Origin: Zhouia spongiae | GTDB taxonomy: Bacteria; Bacteroidota; Bacteroidia; Flavobacteriales; Flavobacteriaceae | Direction of reading: 5' to 3' | Assembly (NCBI RefSeq): GCF_022760175.1 | Contig: NZ_CP094326.1 | Span: forward strand, 3,212,804-3,276,803 | Length of the DNA: 64,000 nt | Part shown: positions 43,549 through 52,390 of the stretch, in pieces | Layout of the letters: every line of letters begins with the position of its first letter | How positions within the stretch are numbered: the stretch's first letter is position 1 | Translations under genes and position numbers: made by a program | The notes under the pieces: generated by a model | Databases searched by the model: none | Seen by the model: the letters and a program-made list of their open reading frames with translations, nothing else | What the model was told of the DNA's origin: nothing

Positions 43549-44190
43549 TTAATTTTTATCACCTAACAACGGAACGAACCTGAACTGGCCAAGTTCCTGT
43601 TTTTCAAACTCCACATCCGATTTTCTGGTAAACAAGGTCATAACCTGTGAATCCTGCCCTACCGGAATAACCAGCTTTCCTCCTATTTTTAATTGCGCCA
43701 ACAAAGGTTTTGGCACAAACGGGGCCCCTGCGGTAACTATAATCCCATCATAAGGTGCTTCCTCCGGCAACCCCTTATAGCCATCTCCGAAAACGAGTCG
43801 CCTGGGTCTGTACCCCAACTTAGGAAGAAAGATATTCGTTTTTTTAAAAAGCTCTTTTTGTCGTTCAACAGAATACACCAAAGCCCCCATTTCAAGAAGT
43901 ACAGCCGTTTGATAACCACTCCCCGTACCTATTTCCAAGATCTTATCTCCGGGAGATATCTCTAATAGCTCTGTTTGAAAAGCAACTGTATAAGGTTGCG
44001 AAATCGTTTGATCGGCAGCAATGGGAAATGCTTTATCCTGATAGGCATGATCTTCAAAGCTACTGTCCATAAATAAATGTCTCGGAATTTTTCTGATAGC
44101 GTCTAATATCCTATTGTCCTTTATCCCCTTCGCCGCAACAACTTCTGCCAGTTTATTGCGCATTCCTTTATGTTTATGAGTATCTTTCAC
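43549..44190 (-). CDS. pcm: Protein-L-isoaspartate O-methyltransferase
   Basis: 213-aa SAM-dependent repair enzyme that methylates isoaspartyl residues in aged proteins. Signatures: IPRHLFMD, DQTISQPYTVAFQTELL, the SAM motif LEIGTGSGYQTAVL, and DGIIVTAGAPFVPKPLLAQL. A -7 box (TAACTTTG, 44216-44223 on the minus strand) lies about 25 bases before the start. Divergent from the oxidoreductase gene. Confidence 0.95.
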   Translation of the reverse strand: MKDTHKHKGMRNKLAEVVAAKGIKDNRILDAIRKIPRHLFMDSSFEDHAYQDKAFPIAADQTISQPYTVAFQTELLEISPGDKILEIGTGSGYQTAVLLEMGALVYSVERQKELFKKTNIFLPKLGYRPRRLVFGDGYKGLPEEAPYDGIIVTAGAPFVPKPLLAQLKIGGKLVIPVGQDSQVMTLFTRKSDVEFEKQELGQFRFVPLLGDKN

Positions 44191-44215
44191 CTGATATAAT
44201 AAGTTGTTCCAACTG

Positions 44216-44223
44216 CAAAGTTA
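44216..44223 (-). promoter_or_regulatory. -7 box of pcm
   Basis: The minus strand reads TAACTTTG, matching TAnnTTTG. The -33 side is only TTT at about 20 bases. Confidence 0.4.
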
Positions 44224-44366
44224 CAGCCAAAATTATTGACTTAAAAGTAGCCCTTGACAACATTTATTCCTAGATTAATGCCTTAAGGCGGCTATAAATG
44301 ATATAAACTCCTGAATATCCACATAACGGCCAAGAACTTAAGCAGGTGTTATAATTTTATAAACCA

Positions 44367-44397
44367 TTGGCATTCTCGGTCAATAACCTTATTTTTG
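44367..44397 (+). promoter_or_regulatory. Promoter of the 44.4-51.4 kb gene run
   Basis: TTG (44367-44369), 20-base spacer, TATTTTTG (44390-44397): full consensus match ahead of the oxidoreductase gene at 44414. Confidence 0.7.
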
Positions 44398-44413
44398 TTG
44401 AAAACACAATTAT

Positions 44414-45373
44414 ATGCTTAAAGCCGGAGTACTGGGTGCCGGACACCTGGGGAAGATTCACTTACGACTGTTAAATCAATCTGAGAAATATGAATTAGTA
44501 GGGTTTTATGATCCTAATGAAAAAAATGCTCAAAAAGTTTCGAAAGAATTCGGATATAAAAGTTTCGCTTCTATTGATGATTTAATCGATGCTGTTGATG
44601 TCGTTGATATTGTTACTCCGACACTTTCGCATTACGAATGTGCAAAAAAGGCCATCGAGAAGGGCAAACATATTTTTATTGAAAAGCCCATTGCTAATTC
44701 TGTCGATGAAGCGATGGAAATTATAAAACTCGCCAAAACGCATAACGTAAAAGGGCAAATAGGTCATGTTGAACGGTTCAATCCGGCATTCCTGTCGGTA
44801 AAGGACAAGATAGAAACACCCATGTTTATCGAAACCCACCGCCTGGCTGAATTCAATCCACGTGGCACCGATGTTCCTGTGGTCCTCGATTTAATGATTC
44901 ACGATATAGATATCATCCTTCGGATTGTAAACTCAAAAGTAAAAAGTATTAACGCCAGTGGTGTGTCTGTAATCAGTAATTCCCCCGACATTGCAAATGC
45001 AAGAATTGAGTTTGAGAACGGTTGTGTTGCCAACCTGACCGCCAGTCGTATCTCATTGAAAAACATGCGTAAATCCCGCTTTTTTCAGCGCGATGCTTAC
45101 ATTTCTATCGATTTCCTGGAAAAAAAGGTAGAGGTCGTTAAAATGAAGGATGCTCCTAAAAATCCCGACGAATTTGCACTGGTCCTGCAAAATGCCGAAG
45201 GGATCAAAAAGCAGATCTATTTCGAAAATCCAAAGGTTTCTGTTAACAATGCTATTTTGGACGAATTAGAAACCTTTGCCGAAGCCATCCATAACGACAC
45301 TGATCCTGTTGTTACATTAGAACATGGTACAGAAGCCCTGAAAGTAGCACACGATATTATTAACGCTTTCTAA
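44414..45373 (+). CDS. Gfo/Idh/MocA family NAD(P)-dependent oxidoreductase
   Basis: 319 aa. The N-terminal Rossmann fold begins LKAGVLGAGHLGKIHLRLL; the EKPIA motif carries the family's catalytic-region Lys, and the α/β C-terminal domain contains DLMIHDIDIILRIV with the conserved His. The family acts on sugars, inositols or UDP-sugars; some flavobacterial members sit next to hbd as here, but the substrate is unknown. It begins the plus-strand run leading to miaA, with a 51-base gap before hbd. Confidence 0.9.
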   Translation: MLKAGVLGAGHLGKIHLRLLNQSEKYELVGFYDPNEKNAQKVSKEFGYKSFASIDDLIDAVDVVDIVTPTLSHYECAKKAIEKGKHIFIEKPIANSVDEAMEIIKLAKTHNVKGQIGHVERFNPAFLSVKDKIETPMFIETHRLAEFNPRGTDVPVVLDLMIHDIDIILRIVNSKVKSINASGVSVISNSPDIANARIEFENGCVANLTASRISLKNMRKSRFFQRDAYISIDFLEKKVEVVKMKDAPKNPDEFALVLQNAEGIKKQIYFENPKVSVNNAILDELETFAEAIHNDTDPVVTLEHGTEALKVAHDIINAF

Positions 45374-45424
45374 ATTAACACTCACTAAAAGAAACACATA
45401 ACACACATTAAATTAAATACTATT

Positions 45425-46312
45425 ATGAAAAAGATAACAGTAATTGGTGCAGGAACCATGGGAAACGGTATCGCACATACCTTTGCCCAATTCGGTTACA
45501 ATGTCCATCTGGTAGACCTTTCAGAAAAAGTTTTAGATAAGGGAATAGAAACCATCACGAGAAACCTGGACAGAATGGTTTCAAAAGGATCTATTACGGA
45601 AGAAAATAAAAATAATACGTTAAAAAATATCACCTCATTAACAGATCTTAAAAAAGGGGTTTCCGGTGCCGAACTTGTAGTTGAAGCGGCCACTGAAAAC
45701 AAAGACCTTAAGCTGAAAATCTTTAAAAATTTAAATGAGTTGTGTGCCCCTGATACCATTTTGGCAACAAATACATCTTCGATCTCGATTACTCAAATTG
45801 CTGCTGTAGTCGATCAACCGGAAAATGTAATTGGCATGCACTTTATGAATCCGGTGCCCATCATGAAACTGGTAGAGGTTATTAAAGGGTACAATACTTC
45901 GGATGAAGTACTTGAGAAGATCATGGATATTTCAAAGAAACTAAACAAGGTTCCTGTTGAAGTAAATGATTATCCGGGGTTTGTCGCCAATCGGATTTTA
46001 ATGCCAATGATCAATGAAGCCATTGAAACACTGTATAATGGTGTTGCCGGGGTTCAGGAAATAGATACTGTTATGAAGCTGGGAATGGCCCACCCGATGG
46101 GACCACTCCAATTAGCTGATTTCATAGGACTGGATGTATGCCTTTCGATATTAAATGTAATGTATGAAGGATTTAAAAATCCTAAATATGCACCATGTCC
46201 CCTCCTCGTAAATATGGTAACAGCCGGTAAATTGGGAATCAAGTCCGGAGAAGGTTTCTACAATTATTCTAAAAGCAGAAAAGCCGAAGAGGTATCTCGG
46301 ATGTTTCAATAA
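45425..46312 (+). CDS. hbd: 3-hydroxybutyryl-CoA dehydrogenase
   Basis: 295 aa. It oxidises or reduces 3-hydroxyacyl-CoA with NAD(P). Rossmann motif IGAGTMGNGIAHTFAQFGYN; ATNTSSISITQIA carries the conserved Ser/Asn, GMHFMNPVPIMKLVEVI the catalytic His, and the C-terminal domain shows FVANRILMPMINEAI and LGIKSGEGFYNY. Length and sequence fit the short-chain, stand-alone enzyme rather than the long FadB type. It lies 6 bases ahead of the DUF1015 gene. Confidence 0.93.
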   Translation: MKKITVIGAGTMGNGIAHTFAQFGYNVHLVDLSEKVLDKGIETITRNLDRMVSKGSITEENKNNTLKNITSLTDLKKGVSGAELVVEAATENKDLKLKIFKNLNELCAPDTILATNTSSISITQIAAVVDQPENVIGMHFMNPVPIMKLVEVIKGYNTSDEVLEKIMDISKKLNKVPVEVNDYPGFVANRILMPMINEAIETLYNGVAGVQEIDTVMKLGMAHPMGPLQLADFIGLDVCLSILNVMYEGFKNPKYAPCPLLVNMVTAGKLGIKSGEGFYNYSKSRKAEEVSRMFQ

Positions 46313-46318
46313 AAAACT

Positions 46319-47554
46319 ATGGCGAAGATAATTCCATTTAAAGCCGTTCGCCCATCAAGAGAAAAGGTTGGACTGGTAGCTTCCAGATCATACGAGGACT
46401 ACCCCCGGAAAGAACTGAAAGCCCAACTTAAATTCAATCCTTTCTCTTTTTTGCACATCATCAATCCGGGATATAAATACCAGCATGAGGTTTCCGGCGT
46501 TGAACGCTTTCAATTGGTTAAAAACCGTTACCTGGAGTTTAAAGAAGATCGTACATTTGTTCAGGATGATACCCCTTGCTTTTACATTTACCAGCTAACA
46601 ACCCGGGCACATTCCTTTTGCGGGATCTTTGCAGGTGCTTCTGTTGATGATTATAACAACAACATTATAAAAAAGCACGAAGACACTATAGAACGCAGGG
46701 AAGTATTGTTCAAAGACTATCTTAAAACAGTAGGTTTTAATGCCGAACCTGTATTGCTGACCTATCCGGATAACGAAAAGATCGATAAGATCATAAAAAA
46801 AATAGCACTGAACAGGGCTGAATACGAATTTGCAACCCACGACAAATCCGTACACCGTTTCTGGCTTATTGACAAACAAGAAGATATTTCTGCTTTACAG
46901 AAAGAATTTGATCTGATAGCTCCTTTGTATATTGCAGACGGACATCACAGGTCTGCTTCTTCTTCTCTTCTCACCAAAGAATTAAGAGAAAAGAATAAGA
47001 GTTATACAGGAAACGAAGCCTTCAATTATTTTTTAAGTTATTTGATTCCGGAGTCTGAAGTAAGAATATCAGAGTTTAACCGTATGGTCAAAGACTTAAA
47101 CGGCTTGTCTAAAGAGGCCTTTTTAATCAGACTGGATGAGTTTTTCCGGATAGAAAATCGCGGGAAAGAGCTTTATCGCCCATCAAAAAAACATCATTTC
47201 TGCATGTATCTGGATGGTGATTTTTACTCGCTTTACTTAAGAAAATCTCTTTACACATTTACCGATGCATTAAGTGCCCTCGATACACAAATTTTATATA
47301 AGACCATTTTAGAACCGATACTCGGAATCAGTGATCTGAGGAATAACAAGCGGATTTCTTATGGTTATGGAAATCAGAATTCAGTAAAAATGAAGGATCT
47401 GATAGATAAAGGAACGTATAAAGTAGGTTTTGGTATGTTGCCCATAACTGTGGAAGAGATGAAACTTGTTGCCAATGAAGGATTAAAAATGCCTCCCAAG
47501 AGCACTTACATCGAACCGAAACTGAGGAGTGGATTAACGATTTATGAATTTTAA
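46319..47554 (+). CDS. DUF1015 family protein
   Basis: 411 aa. It begins AKIIPFKAVRPSREKVGLVASRSYEDY and contains FCGIFAGASVDDY, the invariant IADGHHRSASS and LSYLIPESEVRISEFNR, which mark the DUF1015 family (annotated in some genomes as SpoIIR-like or phosphatase-like by context only). The function is not established. Its place between hbd and yggS, with gaps of 6 and 3 bases, suggests co-expression. Confidence 0.88.
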   Translation: MAKIIPFKAVRPSREKVGLVASRSYEDYPRKELKAQLKFNPFSFLHIINPGYKYQHEVSGVERFQLVKNRYLEFKEDRTFVQDDTPCFYIYQLTTRAHSFCGIFAGASVDDYNNNIIKKHEDTIERREVLFKDYLKTVGFNAEPVLLTYPDNEKIDKIIKKIALNRAEYEFATHDKSVHRFWLIDKQEDISALQKEFDLIAPLYIADGHHRSASSSLLTKELREKNKSYTGNEAFNYFLSYLIPESEVRISEFNRMVKDLNGLSKEAFLIRLDEFFRIENRGKELYRPSKKHHFCMYLDGDFYSLYLRKSLYTFTDALSALDTQILYKTILEPILGISDLRNNKRISYGYGNQNSVKMKDLIDKGTYKVGFGMLPITVEEMKLVANEGLKMPPKSTYIEPKLRSGLTIYEF

Positions 47555-47557
47555 AAC

Positions 47558-48217
47558 ATGCGGATTTCAGATAATTTAAATACAATAAAATCAAACCTTC
47601 CTGAAAATGTAACGCTGGTTGCTGTTTCCAAAACAAAGCCCAACTCCGACATATTGGAGGCATACCATGCAGGGCAGCGTATTTTTGGCGAAAATAAAAT
47701 TCAGGAAATGGCTACGAAATGGGAAAGTCTTCCTAAAGATATTGAATGGCATATGATAGGCCATGTACAAAGAAACAAGGTAAAATACATGGCTGAATTT
47801 GTAAGCCTCATTCATGGTGTCGATAGCCTAAAACTCCTGAAAGAGATAGAAAAACAAGCCGGAAAGTACAAGCGTCGCATCAACTGCTTGCTGCAAATCC
47901 ATATAGCTGAAGAAGATACCAAATTCGGAATGAATGAAGAAGAGCTCAACGCCTTGCTTTTATCAGAAGAAAGAAAGAGTATGAACCATGTAAATATTGT
48001 CGGACTGATGGGAATGGCTACATTTACAGGTGACGAACAACAGATTCAAAAAGAATTTGATTATCTTAAAAAAATATTTGATAACAATAAATTACGTTTC
48101 CCTGAATTGGAAATATTATCGATGGGAATGAGTGGCGATTATAAAATCGCCATTGATGCAGGAAGTAACATGGTACGGATAGGCAGTAGTATTTTTGGAG
48201 AACGTAACTATAATTAA
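47558..48217 (+). CDS. yggS: PLP homeostasis protein, YggS family
   Basis: 219 aa alanine-racemase-fold protein with one barrel only. The PLP lysine lies in LVAVSKTKPNSD; IFGENKIQEM, EWHMIGHVQRNKVKYM and GLMGMATFTG follow, and the C-terminal MGMSGDYKIAIDAGSNMVRIGSSIFG binds the phosphate. It acts in pyridoxal phosphate supply and amino-acid balance rather than as an enzyme. It follows DUF1015 by 3 bases. Confidence 0.94.
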   Translation: MRISDNLNTIKSNLPENVTLVAVSKTKPNSDILEAYHAGQRIFGENKIQEMATKWESLPKDIEWHMIGHVQRNKVKYMAEFVSLIHGVDSLKLLKEIEKQAGKYKRRINCLLQIHIAEEDTKFGMNEEELNALLLSEERKSMNHVNIVGLMGMATFTGDEQQIQKEFDYLKKIFDNNKLRFPELEILSMGMSGDYKIAIDAGSNMVRIGSSIFGERNYN

Positions 48218-48228
48218 ATTAAAAACAC

Positions 48229-49611
48229 TTGTACGCAATACTCGATATAGAAACAACCGGAGGACAATTTAATGAAGAAGGAATTACGGAGATTGCCATC
48301 TACAGGTTTAATGGACATAAAGTAACCGACCAATTCATTAGCCTTGTCAACCCAGAAAAAGAAATACAGCCATTTGTTGTTAACCTCACAGGGATCAACA
48401 ATAATATGTTGCGGTCTGCACCAAAATTCTATGAAGTAGCCAAAAGGATCGTCGAAATTACCGAAGACTGCATCCTCGTAGCTCACAATGCTCAATTTGA
48501 TTACAGGGTACTAAAAAATGAATTCCGGCAGCTTGGGTTCCAATACGACAGAAAGACTTTATGTTCTGTAGAACTCTCTAAAAAACTTATCCCCGATCAG
48601 CCGTCATACAGCCTCGGAAAACTCGCAAGGTCATTGGGCATCCCTGTAAGCGACCGGCACAGGGCCAGTGGCGACGCACAGGCAACGCTTAAGCTTTTTA
48701 AATTATTGCTGGTTAAGGACAAATCAAAAAACATATTAGAAGAATCTGTTAAAAACAGCACCAATACACTGCTTGCTCCAAGACTGTTGAACATCATTGA
48801 TGAACTCCCCGCATCAACAGGAGTATATTATATTCACAACAGCGAAGGGAAAATCATCTATATAGGAAAAAGCAGGAACATAAAAAAAAGGATTAATCAA
48901 CATTTTACAAACTCTTCAAGAAAAGCAAAAGCAATACAAAAGGAAGTTACTGCTGTTACCTATGAAGAAACCGGTAGCGAATTAATTGCGCTTCTGAAAG
49001 AAAGTGAAGAAATTAAACTGAATCAGCCTCATTACAACCGGTCGCGTAAAAGAAAACTATTCTCATACGGACTTTTCGAATTTATAAATGATGAGGGGTA
49101 TATTACTTTATATATCGACAAAATAAAACCCAAAGGAAAACCACTTACAACCTTTAATACCATTCATGAAGCCAAAAATACATTGTACAGTCTTACCGAA
49201 GAATTTAATTTATGTAATAAACTGAATGGCTTGTCGGAGGCTAAACAACATTGTTTTAATTACACCATTAAAAAGTGTAACGGGGCCTGTATCCGGAATG
49301 AAGCCCCGGAGGCATATAATGAACGAGCTGTAAAAGCCATCAAAAAGTATAGTTATCTATATCAAAATATGGTTATCATCGACAAAGGCAGGGAAGTAGA
49401 CGAACGAAGTGCTGTACTCATCGAAGATGGTATTTTTAAAGGGATCGGGTTTTACAATCTCAACTTCCAGATAAACAATATGCATATATTGCAAAAAGTG
49501 ATTACCCATATGGATAATAATGCAGATGCCAAACATATCATCCAAAGCTATGTAAGAAAGAAAAAAGGTGTAAAAATAGTGGCGTTAAAACCTATTGCTA
49601 ATAATGACTGA
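48229..49611 (+). CDS. DEDDh exonuclease fused to a GIY-YIG (UvrC/Cho-like) nuclease
   Basis: 460 aa, start TTG 48229. Residues 1-165 are a DnaQ-type exonuclease with D6 and E8 in ILDIETTG, D91 in HNAQFDYRVL, and H144/D149 in RHRASGDAQ. Residues about 195-280 are a GIY-YIG domain (GVYYIHN 198-204, YIGKS 211-215). The third part has a UvrC-like Cys segment (KQHCFNYTIKKCNGAC). All catalytic residues seem kept. The architecture parallels E. coli Cho fused to a proofreading-type exonuclease; it may incise damaged DNA and trim ends. It lies 11 bases after yggS and overlaps the next gene by 8. Confidence 0.92.
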   Translation: MYAILDIETTGGQFNEEGITEIAIYRFNGHKVTDQFISLVNPEKEIQPFVVNLTGINNNMLRSAPKFYEVAKRIVEITEDCILVAHNAQFDYRVLKNEFRQLGFQYDRKTLCSVELSKKLIPDQPSYSLGKLARSLGIPVSDRHRASGDAQATLKLFKLLLVKDKSKNILEESVKNSTNTLLAPRLLNIIDELPASTGVYYIHNSEGKIIYIGKSRNIKKRINQHFTNSSRKAKAIQKEVTAVTYEETGSELIALLKESEEIKLNQPHYNRSRKRKLFSYGLFEFINDEGYITLYIDKIKPKGKPLTTFNTIHEAKNTLYSLTEEFNLCNKLNGLSEAKQHCFNYTIKKCNGACIRNEAPEAYNERAVKAIKKYSYLYQNMVIIDKGREVDERSAVLIEDGIFKGIGFYNLNFQINNMHILQKVITHMDNNADAKHIIQSYVRKKKGVKIVALKPIANND

Positions 49612-50440
49612 CAAGGGTTTTTCAAAGGAAGAAAGAAACTGGCAGAAAAAACTTCACGAGGTTATCTATGAAGCAGATACCCGTGCAGGTAAAATATTCG
49701 ACCTTGTTTTAATATTTATCATCATCATCAGTATTATTCTGGTGATGCTGGAAAGTGTTAAGTACATTGACGATAAATATCACTATGTCCTTTTAACCGC
49801 AGAATGGACCATAACCATCTTGTTTAGCATCGAATATATTTTAAGGATCGCAGCTATAAAAAACCCTAAAAAATATATTTTCAGCTTCTACGGTATCATA
49901 GATCTGCTATCGACCATTCCTTTATACCTTTCATATATTATAGCGGGATCTCAGGCTTTACTGGCATTAAGGGCCTTAAGACTGTTACGGATATTCAGGG
50001 TCTTGAAGCTTGTTCGGTTTCTGGGGGAAGCCTCTCAATTAAAAAGAGCTTTAAAAAACAGCAGAACAAAGATTACCGTCTTCATATATACCGTCCTTGT
50101 CGTATCGATAATCCTGGGAACCATCATGTATCTGATCGAAGGAGAAGATTCGGGTTTTACGAGTATTCCCAGAAGCATCTATTGGACTATTGTTACCTTA
50201 ACAACAGTGGGCTATGGCGACATTGCCCCCCAAACTTCCCTGGGACAGTTCTTTGCTACTCTTATAATGATACTCGGTTACGGCATTATTGCCGTACCTA
50301 CAGGAATAGTTACCGTTGAATTTGCAAGACAGGGAAACAGGCTCCACATAAACACCCAGGTTTGTCCTAACTGTAGTAACGAAGAACACCAGGACAATGC
50401 CATCTATTGTCACAAATGCGGACATAAACTTAATCAGTAA
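49604..50440 (+). CDS. Voltage-gated-type potassium channel with C-terminal zinc ribbon
   Basis: 278 aa from ATG 49604, which overlaps the nuclease stop by 8 bases; the TTG 9 bases earlier is less likely. Six membrane segments; S4 has arginines spaced by three (ALRALRLLRIFRVLKLVR, about 121-138), the pore filter is TVGYGD (201-206), followed by S6. The cytoplasmic tail carries C254-x2-C257 and C269-x2-C272, a zinc-ribbon pattern (VCPNCSNE, YCHKCGHKL). Likely an inner-membrane K+ channel; the ribbon may help assembly or sensing. Confidence 0.92.
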   Translation: MTDKGFSKEERNWQKKLHEVIYEADTRAGKIFDLVLIFIIIISIILVMLESVKYIDDKYHYVLLTAEWTITILFSIEYILRIAAIKNPKKYIFSFYGIIDLLSTIPLYLSYIIAGSQALLALRALRLLRIFRVLKLVRFLGEASQLKRALKNSRTKITVFIYTVLVVSIILGTIMYLIEGEDSGFTSIPRSIYWTIVTLTTVGYGDIAPQTSLGQFFATLIMILGYGIIAVPTGIVTVEFARQGNRLHINTQVCPNCSNEEHQDNAIYCHKCGHKLNQ

Positions 50441-50460
50441 GAAAATAAAAAGTAAATTTC

Positions 50461-51387
50461 GTGAGCAAAACTGAAAAGTACTTGATAACAATTGTAGGCC
50501 CTACAGCCATCGGTAAAACCGCTTTGGGTATTCAGCTTGCTCAACATTTTGATACAGAAATTATTTCGTGCGACTCCAGGCAATTTTACAAAGAGATGGC
50601 CATAGGCACAGCTGTTCCTTCTGTTGAAGAGCTTAAGACCGTTAAGCATCATTTCATTCAGCATAAAAGTATTTTTGCCCCTTATTCGGTTGGAGATTTT
50701 GAAAGAGATGCCATCTCAAAATTAGAAGCTATATTTAAAGATCATAATGTAGCAATTATGGTTGGTGGCAGTGGGCTGTTCGTTAATGCCGTATTGAATG
50801 GTTTAGATGAGTTTCCTGACGTTCCGGAAGAAATTCGAAAAGACCTGAACTTGTTGTATGAACAAAATGGCATTACAGCATTGCAAGAAAAACTGAAAGT
50901 CCTGGATCCTGTTCACTATAAAAAAGTAGACATCAATAACCCCCAGAGAGTAACCCGTGCGTTGGAAGTATGTATCGCAAGCGGCCAACCGTACTCTGAT
51001 TTTTTAAACAAGAAAAAAACCGAGCGTCCGTTTAGATCTGTAATGGTAGGATTGACGGCTGACAGGGAGATCATATACCGCCGTATCAACCAACGGGTAG
51101 ACATCATGGTTGAAAACGGACTTATAGAAGAGGCAAGAAAACTATTTCCTCATAAAACACTTAATGCGTTACAAACGGTAGGCTACCGGGAACTCTTCAG
51201 CTTCTTTGACGACACATTCACAAAAGAGTTTGCCCTCTCAGAAATTAAGAAAAACACCAGAAGATTTGCCAAAAGGCAATTAACCTGGTTTAAAAGAAAT
51301 GAAGAAACCCTCTGGTTTGATTACAAGACCCCCGCAAAAGAGATTATACAACATATTGAAGCAATACAAAAAAAGCCTGCACTCTAA
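50461..51387 (+). CDS. miaA: tRNA dimethylallyltransferase
   Basis: 308 aa. It adds the dimethylallyl group to N6 of A37 in tRNAs reading UNN codons. P-loop GPTAIGKT (13-20), SCDSRQFYKEMAIGTAVPS, KHHFIQHKS, and the C-terminal QTVGYREL and RRFAKRQLTWFKR are family signatures. GTG start at 50461; no ATG fits. The stop codon lies in the loop of the terminator hairpin. It ends the plus-strand run. Confidence 0.96.
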   Translation: MSKTEKYLITIVGPTAIGKTALGIQLAQHFDTEIISCDSRQFYKEMAIGTAVPSVEELKTVKHHFIQHKSIFAPYSVGDFERDAISKLEAIFKDHNVAIMVGGSGLFVNAVLNGLDEFPDVPEEIRKDLNLLYEQNGITALQEKLKVLDPVHYKKVDINNPQRVTRALEVCIASGQPYSDFLNKKKTERPFRSVMVGLTADREIIYRRINQRVDIMVENGLIEEARKLFPHKTLNALQTVGYRELFSFFDDTFTKEFALSEIKKNTRRFAKRQLTWFKRNEETLWFDYKTPAKEIIQHIEAIQKKPAL

Positions 51388-51404
51388 TAAATGCAGGCTT
51401 TTTT
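51368..51404 (+). terminator. Terminator overlapping the miaA stop
   Basis: AAAAAGCCTGCA - loop with the TAA stop - TGCAGGCTTTTTT. The 5' arm is within the last miaA codons. Confidence 0.9.
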
Positions 51405-51499
51405 AAGATATTGTTTTACTCACATAATGAAGTTTTAAGGAAGTCCGTACCAATTCTTCTTTTTCTCCTTTAACACTTCAAGAGCTTATCTATACTATG

Positions 51500-51590
51500 T
51501 TTACTCGATCATCGGGATTTAAATGCTCCGACGCTTGTCCTAATGAAATAGTCCTGACGGAATTTCATGGGGCTTGCGTCGAAATATTTT
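51500..51590. repeat. Palindromic dispersed repeat, copy 2
   Basis: Aligns with the reverse complement of 13925-14030. Core hairpin 51529-51581: CGAC...TGTCC..ATGAAAT against AATTTCATGGGGC..GCGTCG. Followed by a GC-rich patch (GCGCCGGCCGGC near 51598) unusual for this genome. It fills the gap between miaA and the response regulator gene. Confidence 0.8.
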
Positions 51591-51664
51591 GCCATGCGCC
51601 GGCCGGCTCCATCGCTAAAAAGGGCTACCAGACCTTTTCTTTACGCTTGGCCCTCTCGTGGGTT

Positions 51665-52381
51665 TTACTTGTCTGCTTCACTTTTAATTACAAGCCTGAA
51701 GCCTTCACCATGTATATTTAAGATTTCTACATTTTCATCCTTTTTAAGGTATTTACGAAGCTTCGCAATATAAACATCCATACTTCTGGATGTAAAATAG
51801 TTGTCATCCCTCCAGATTTTGGTTAAAGCTAGTTCTCTCGGCATCAGGTCATTTTCATACAATGCCAGTAAACGCAACAACTCATTCTCTTTCGGAGATA
51901 ATTTTATAGGCTCTTCTTCTTTAAAAGTCAGGAACCTGAGTTTAGAATTTAAATGAAAATCTCCTATCTGGAATTCAAACTGCTTACTATCCGCTACCGT
52001 TTCAGTGGCTTTGCGTTGAAGGATCGCTCTGATCTTCATTAAAAGCACTTCAGAATCAAAAGGTTTGTTGAGGTAGTCATCGGCACCAACCTTATATCCT
52101 TTTAAAACATCTTCCTTCATTGTCTTGGCAGTCAAGAAGATAATCGGCACATTTTCATTCTTTTCTCTTATTTCCTTAGCCAAGGTAAAACCATCTTTGT
52201 ACGGCATCATTACATCAAGAATGCAAAGATCAAAATTATCTTTTCTGAACTTTTCATATCCTTCCATACCGTTTTTGGCAAGAACAACATCAAAATCATT
52301 CATCGAAAGATAATCTTTTAAAACTGTTCCAAAGTTTGGATCATCCTCTACTAATAAAATTTTCTTATTTACTGTTTCCAT
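51665..52381 (-). CDS. OmpR-family response regulator, RprY-like
   Basis: 238 aa. Receiver domain with phosphoacceptor D56 (CILDVMMP), acidic DD at 13-14, T of FLTAKT and K of LNKPFD; then a winged-helix DNA-binding domain (KLSPKENELLRLLALYENDL ... YFTSRSMDVYIAKLRKYLK). The last gene of a two-gene unit with the kinase, 9 bases after it. The order and sequence type recall the RprX/RprY pair of Bacteroidota. Target genes are unknown. Confidence 0.93.
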   Translation of the reverse strand: METVNKKILLVEDDPNFGTVLKDYLSMNDFDVVLAKNGMEGYEKFRKDNFDLCILDVMMPYKDGFTLAKEIREKNENVPIIFLTAKTMKEDVLKGYKVGADDYLNKPFDSEVLLMKIRAILQRKATETVADSKQFEFQIGDFHLNSKLRFLTFKEEEPIKLSPKENELLRLLALYENDLMPRELALTKIWRDDNYFTSRSMDVYIAKLRKYLKKDENVEILNIHGEGFRLVIKSEADK

Positions 52382-52390
52382 AGTGCTTTT

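Noticed and set aside
51497-51721. A 74-codon plus-strand frame with Cys residues
   Set aside because: It is a translation of the palindromic repeat and the GC-rich patch and runs into the end of the response regulator gene; no sign of coding selection.
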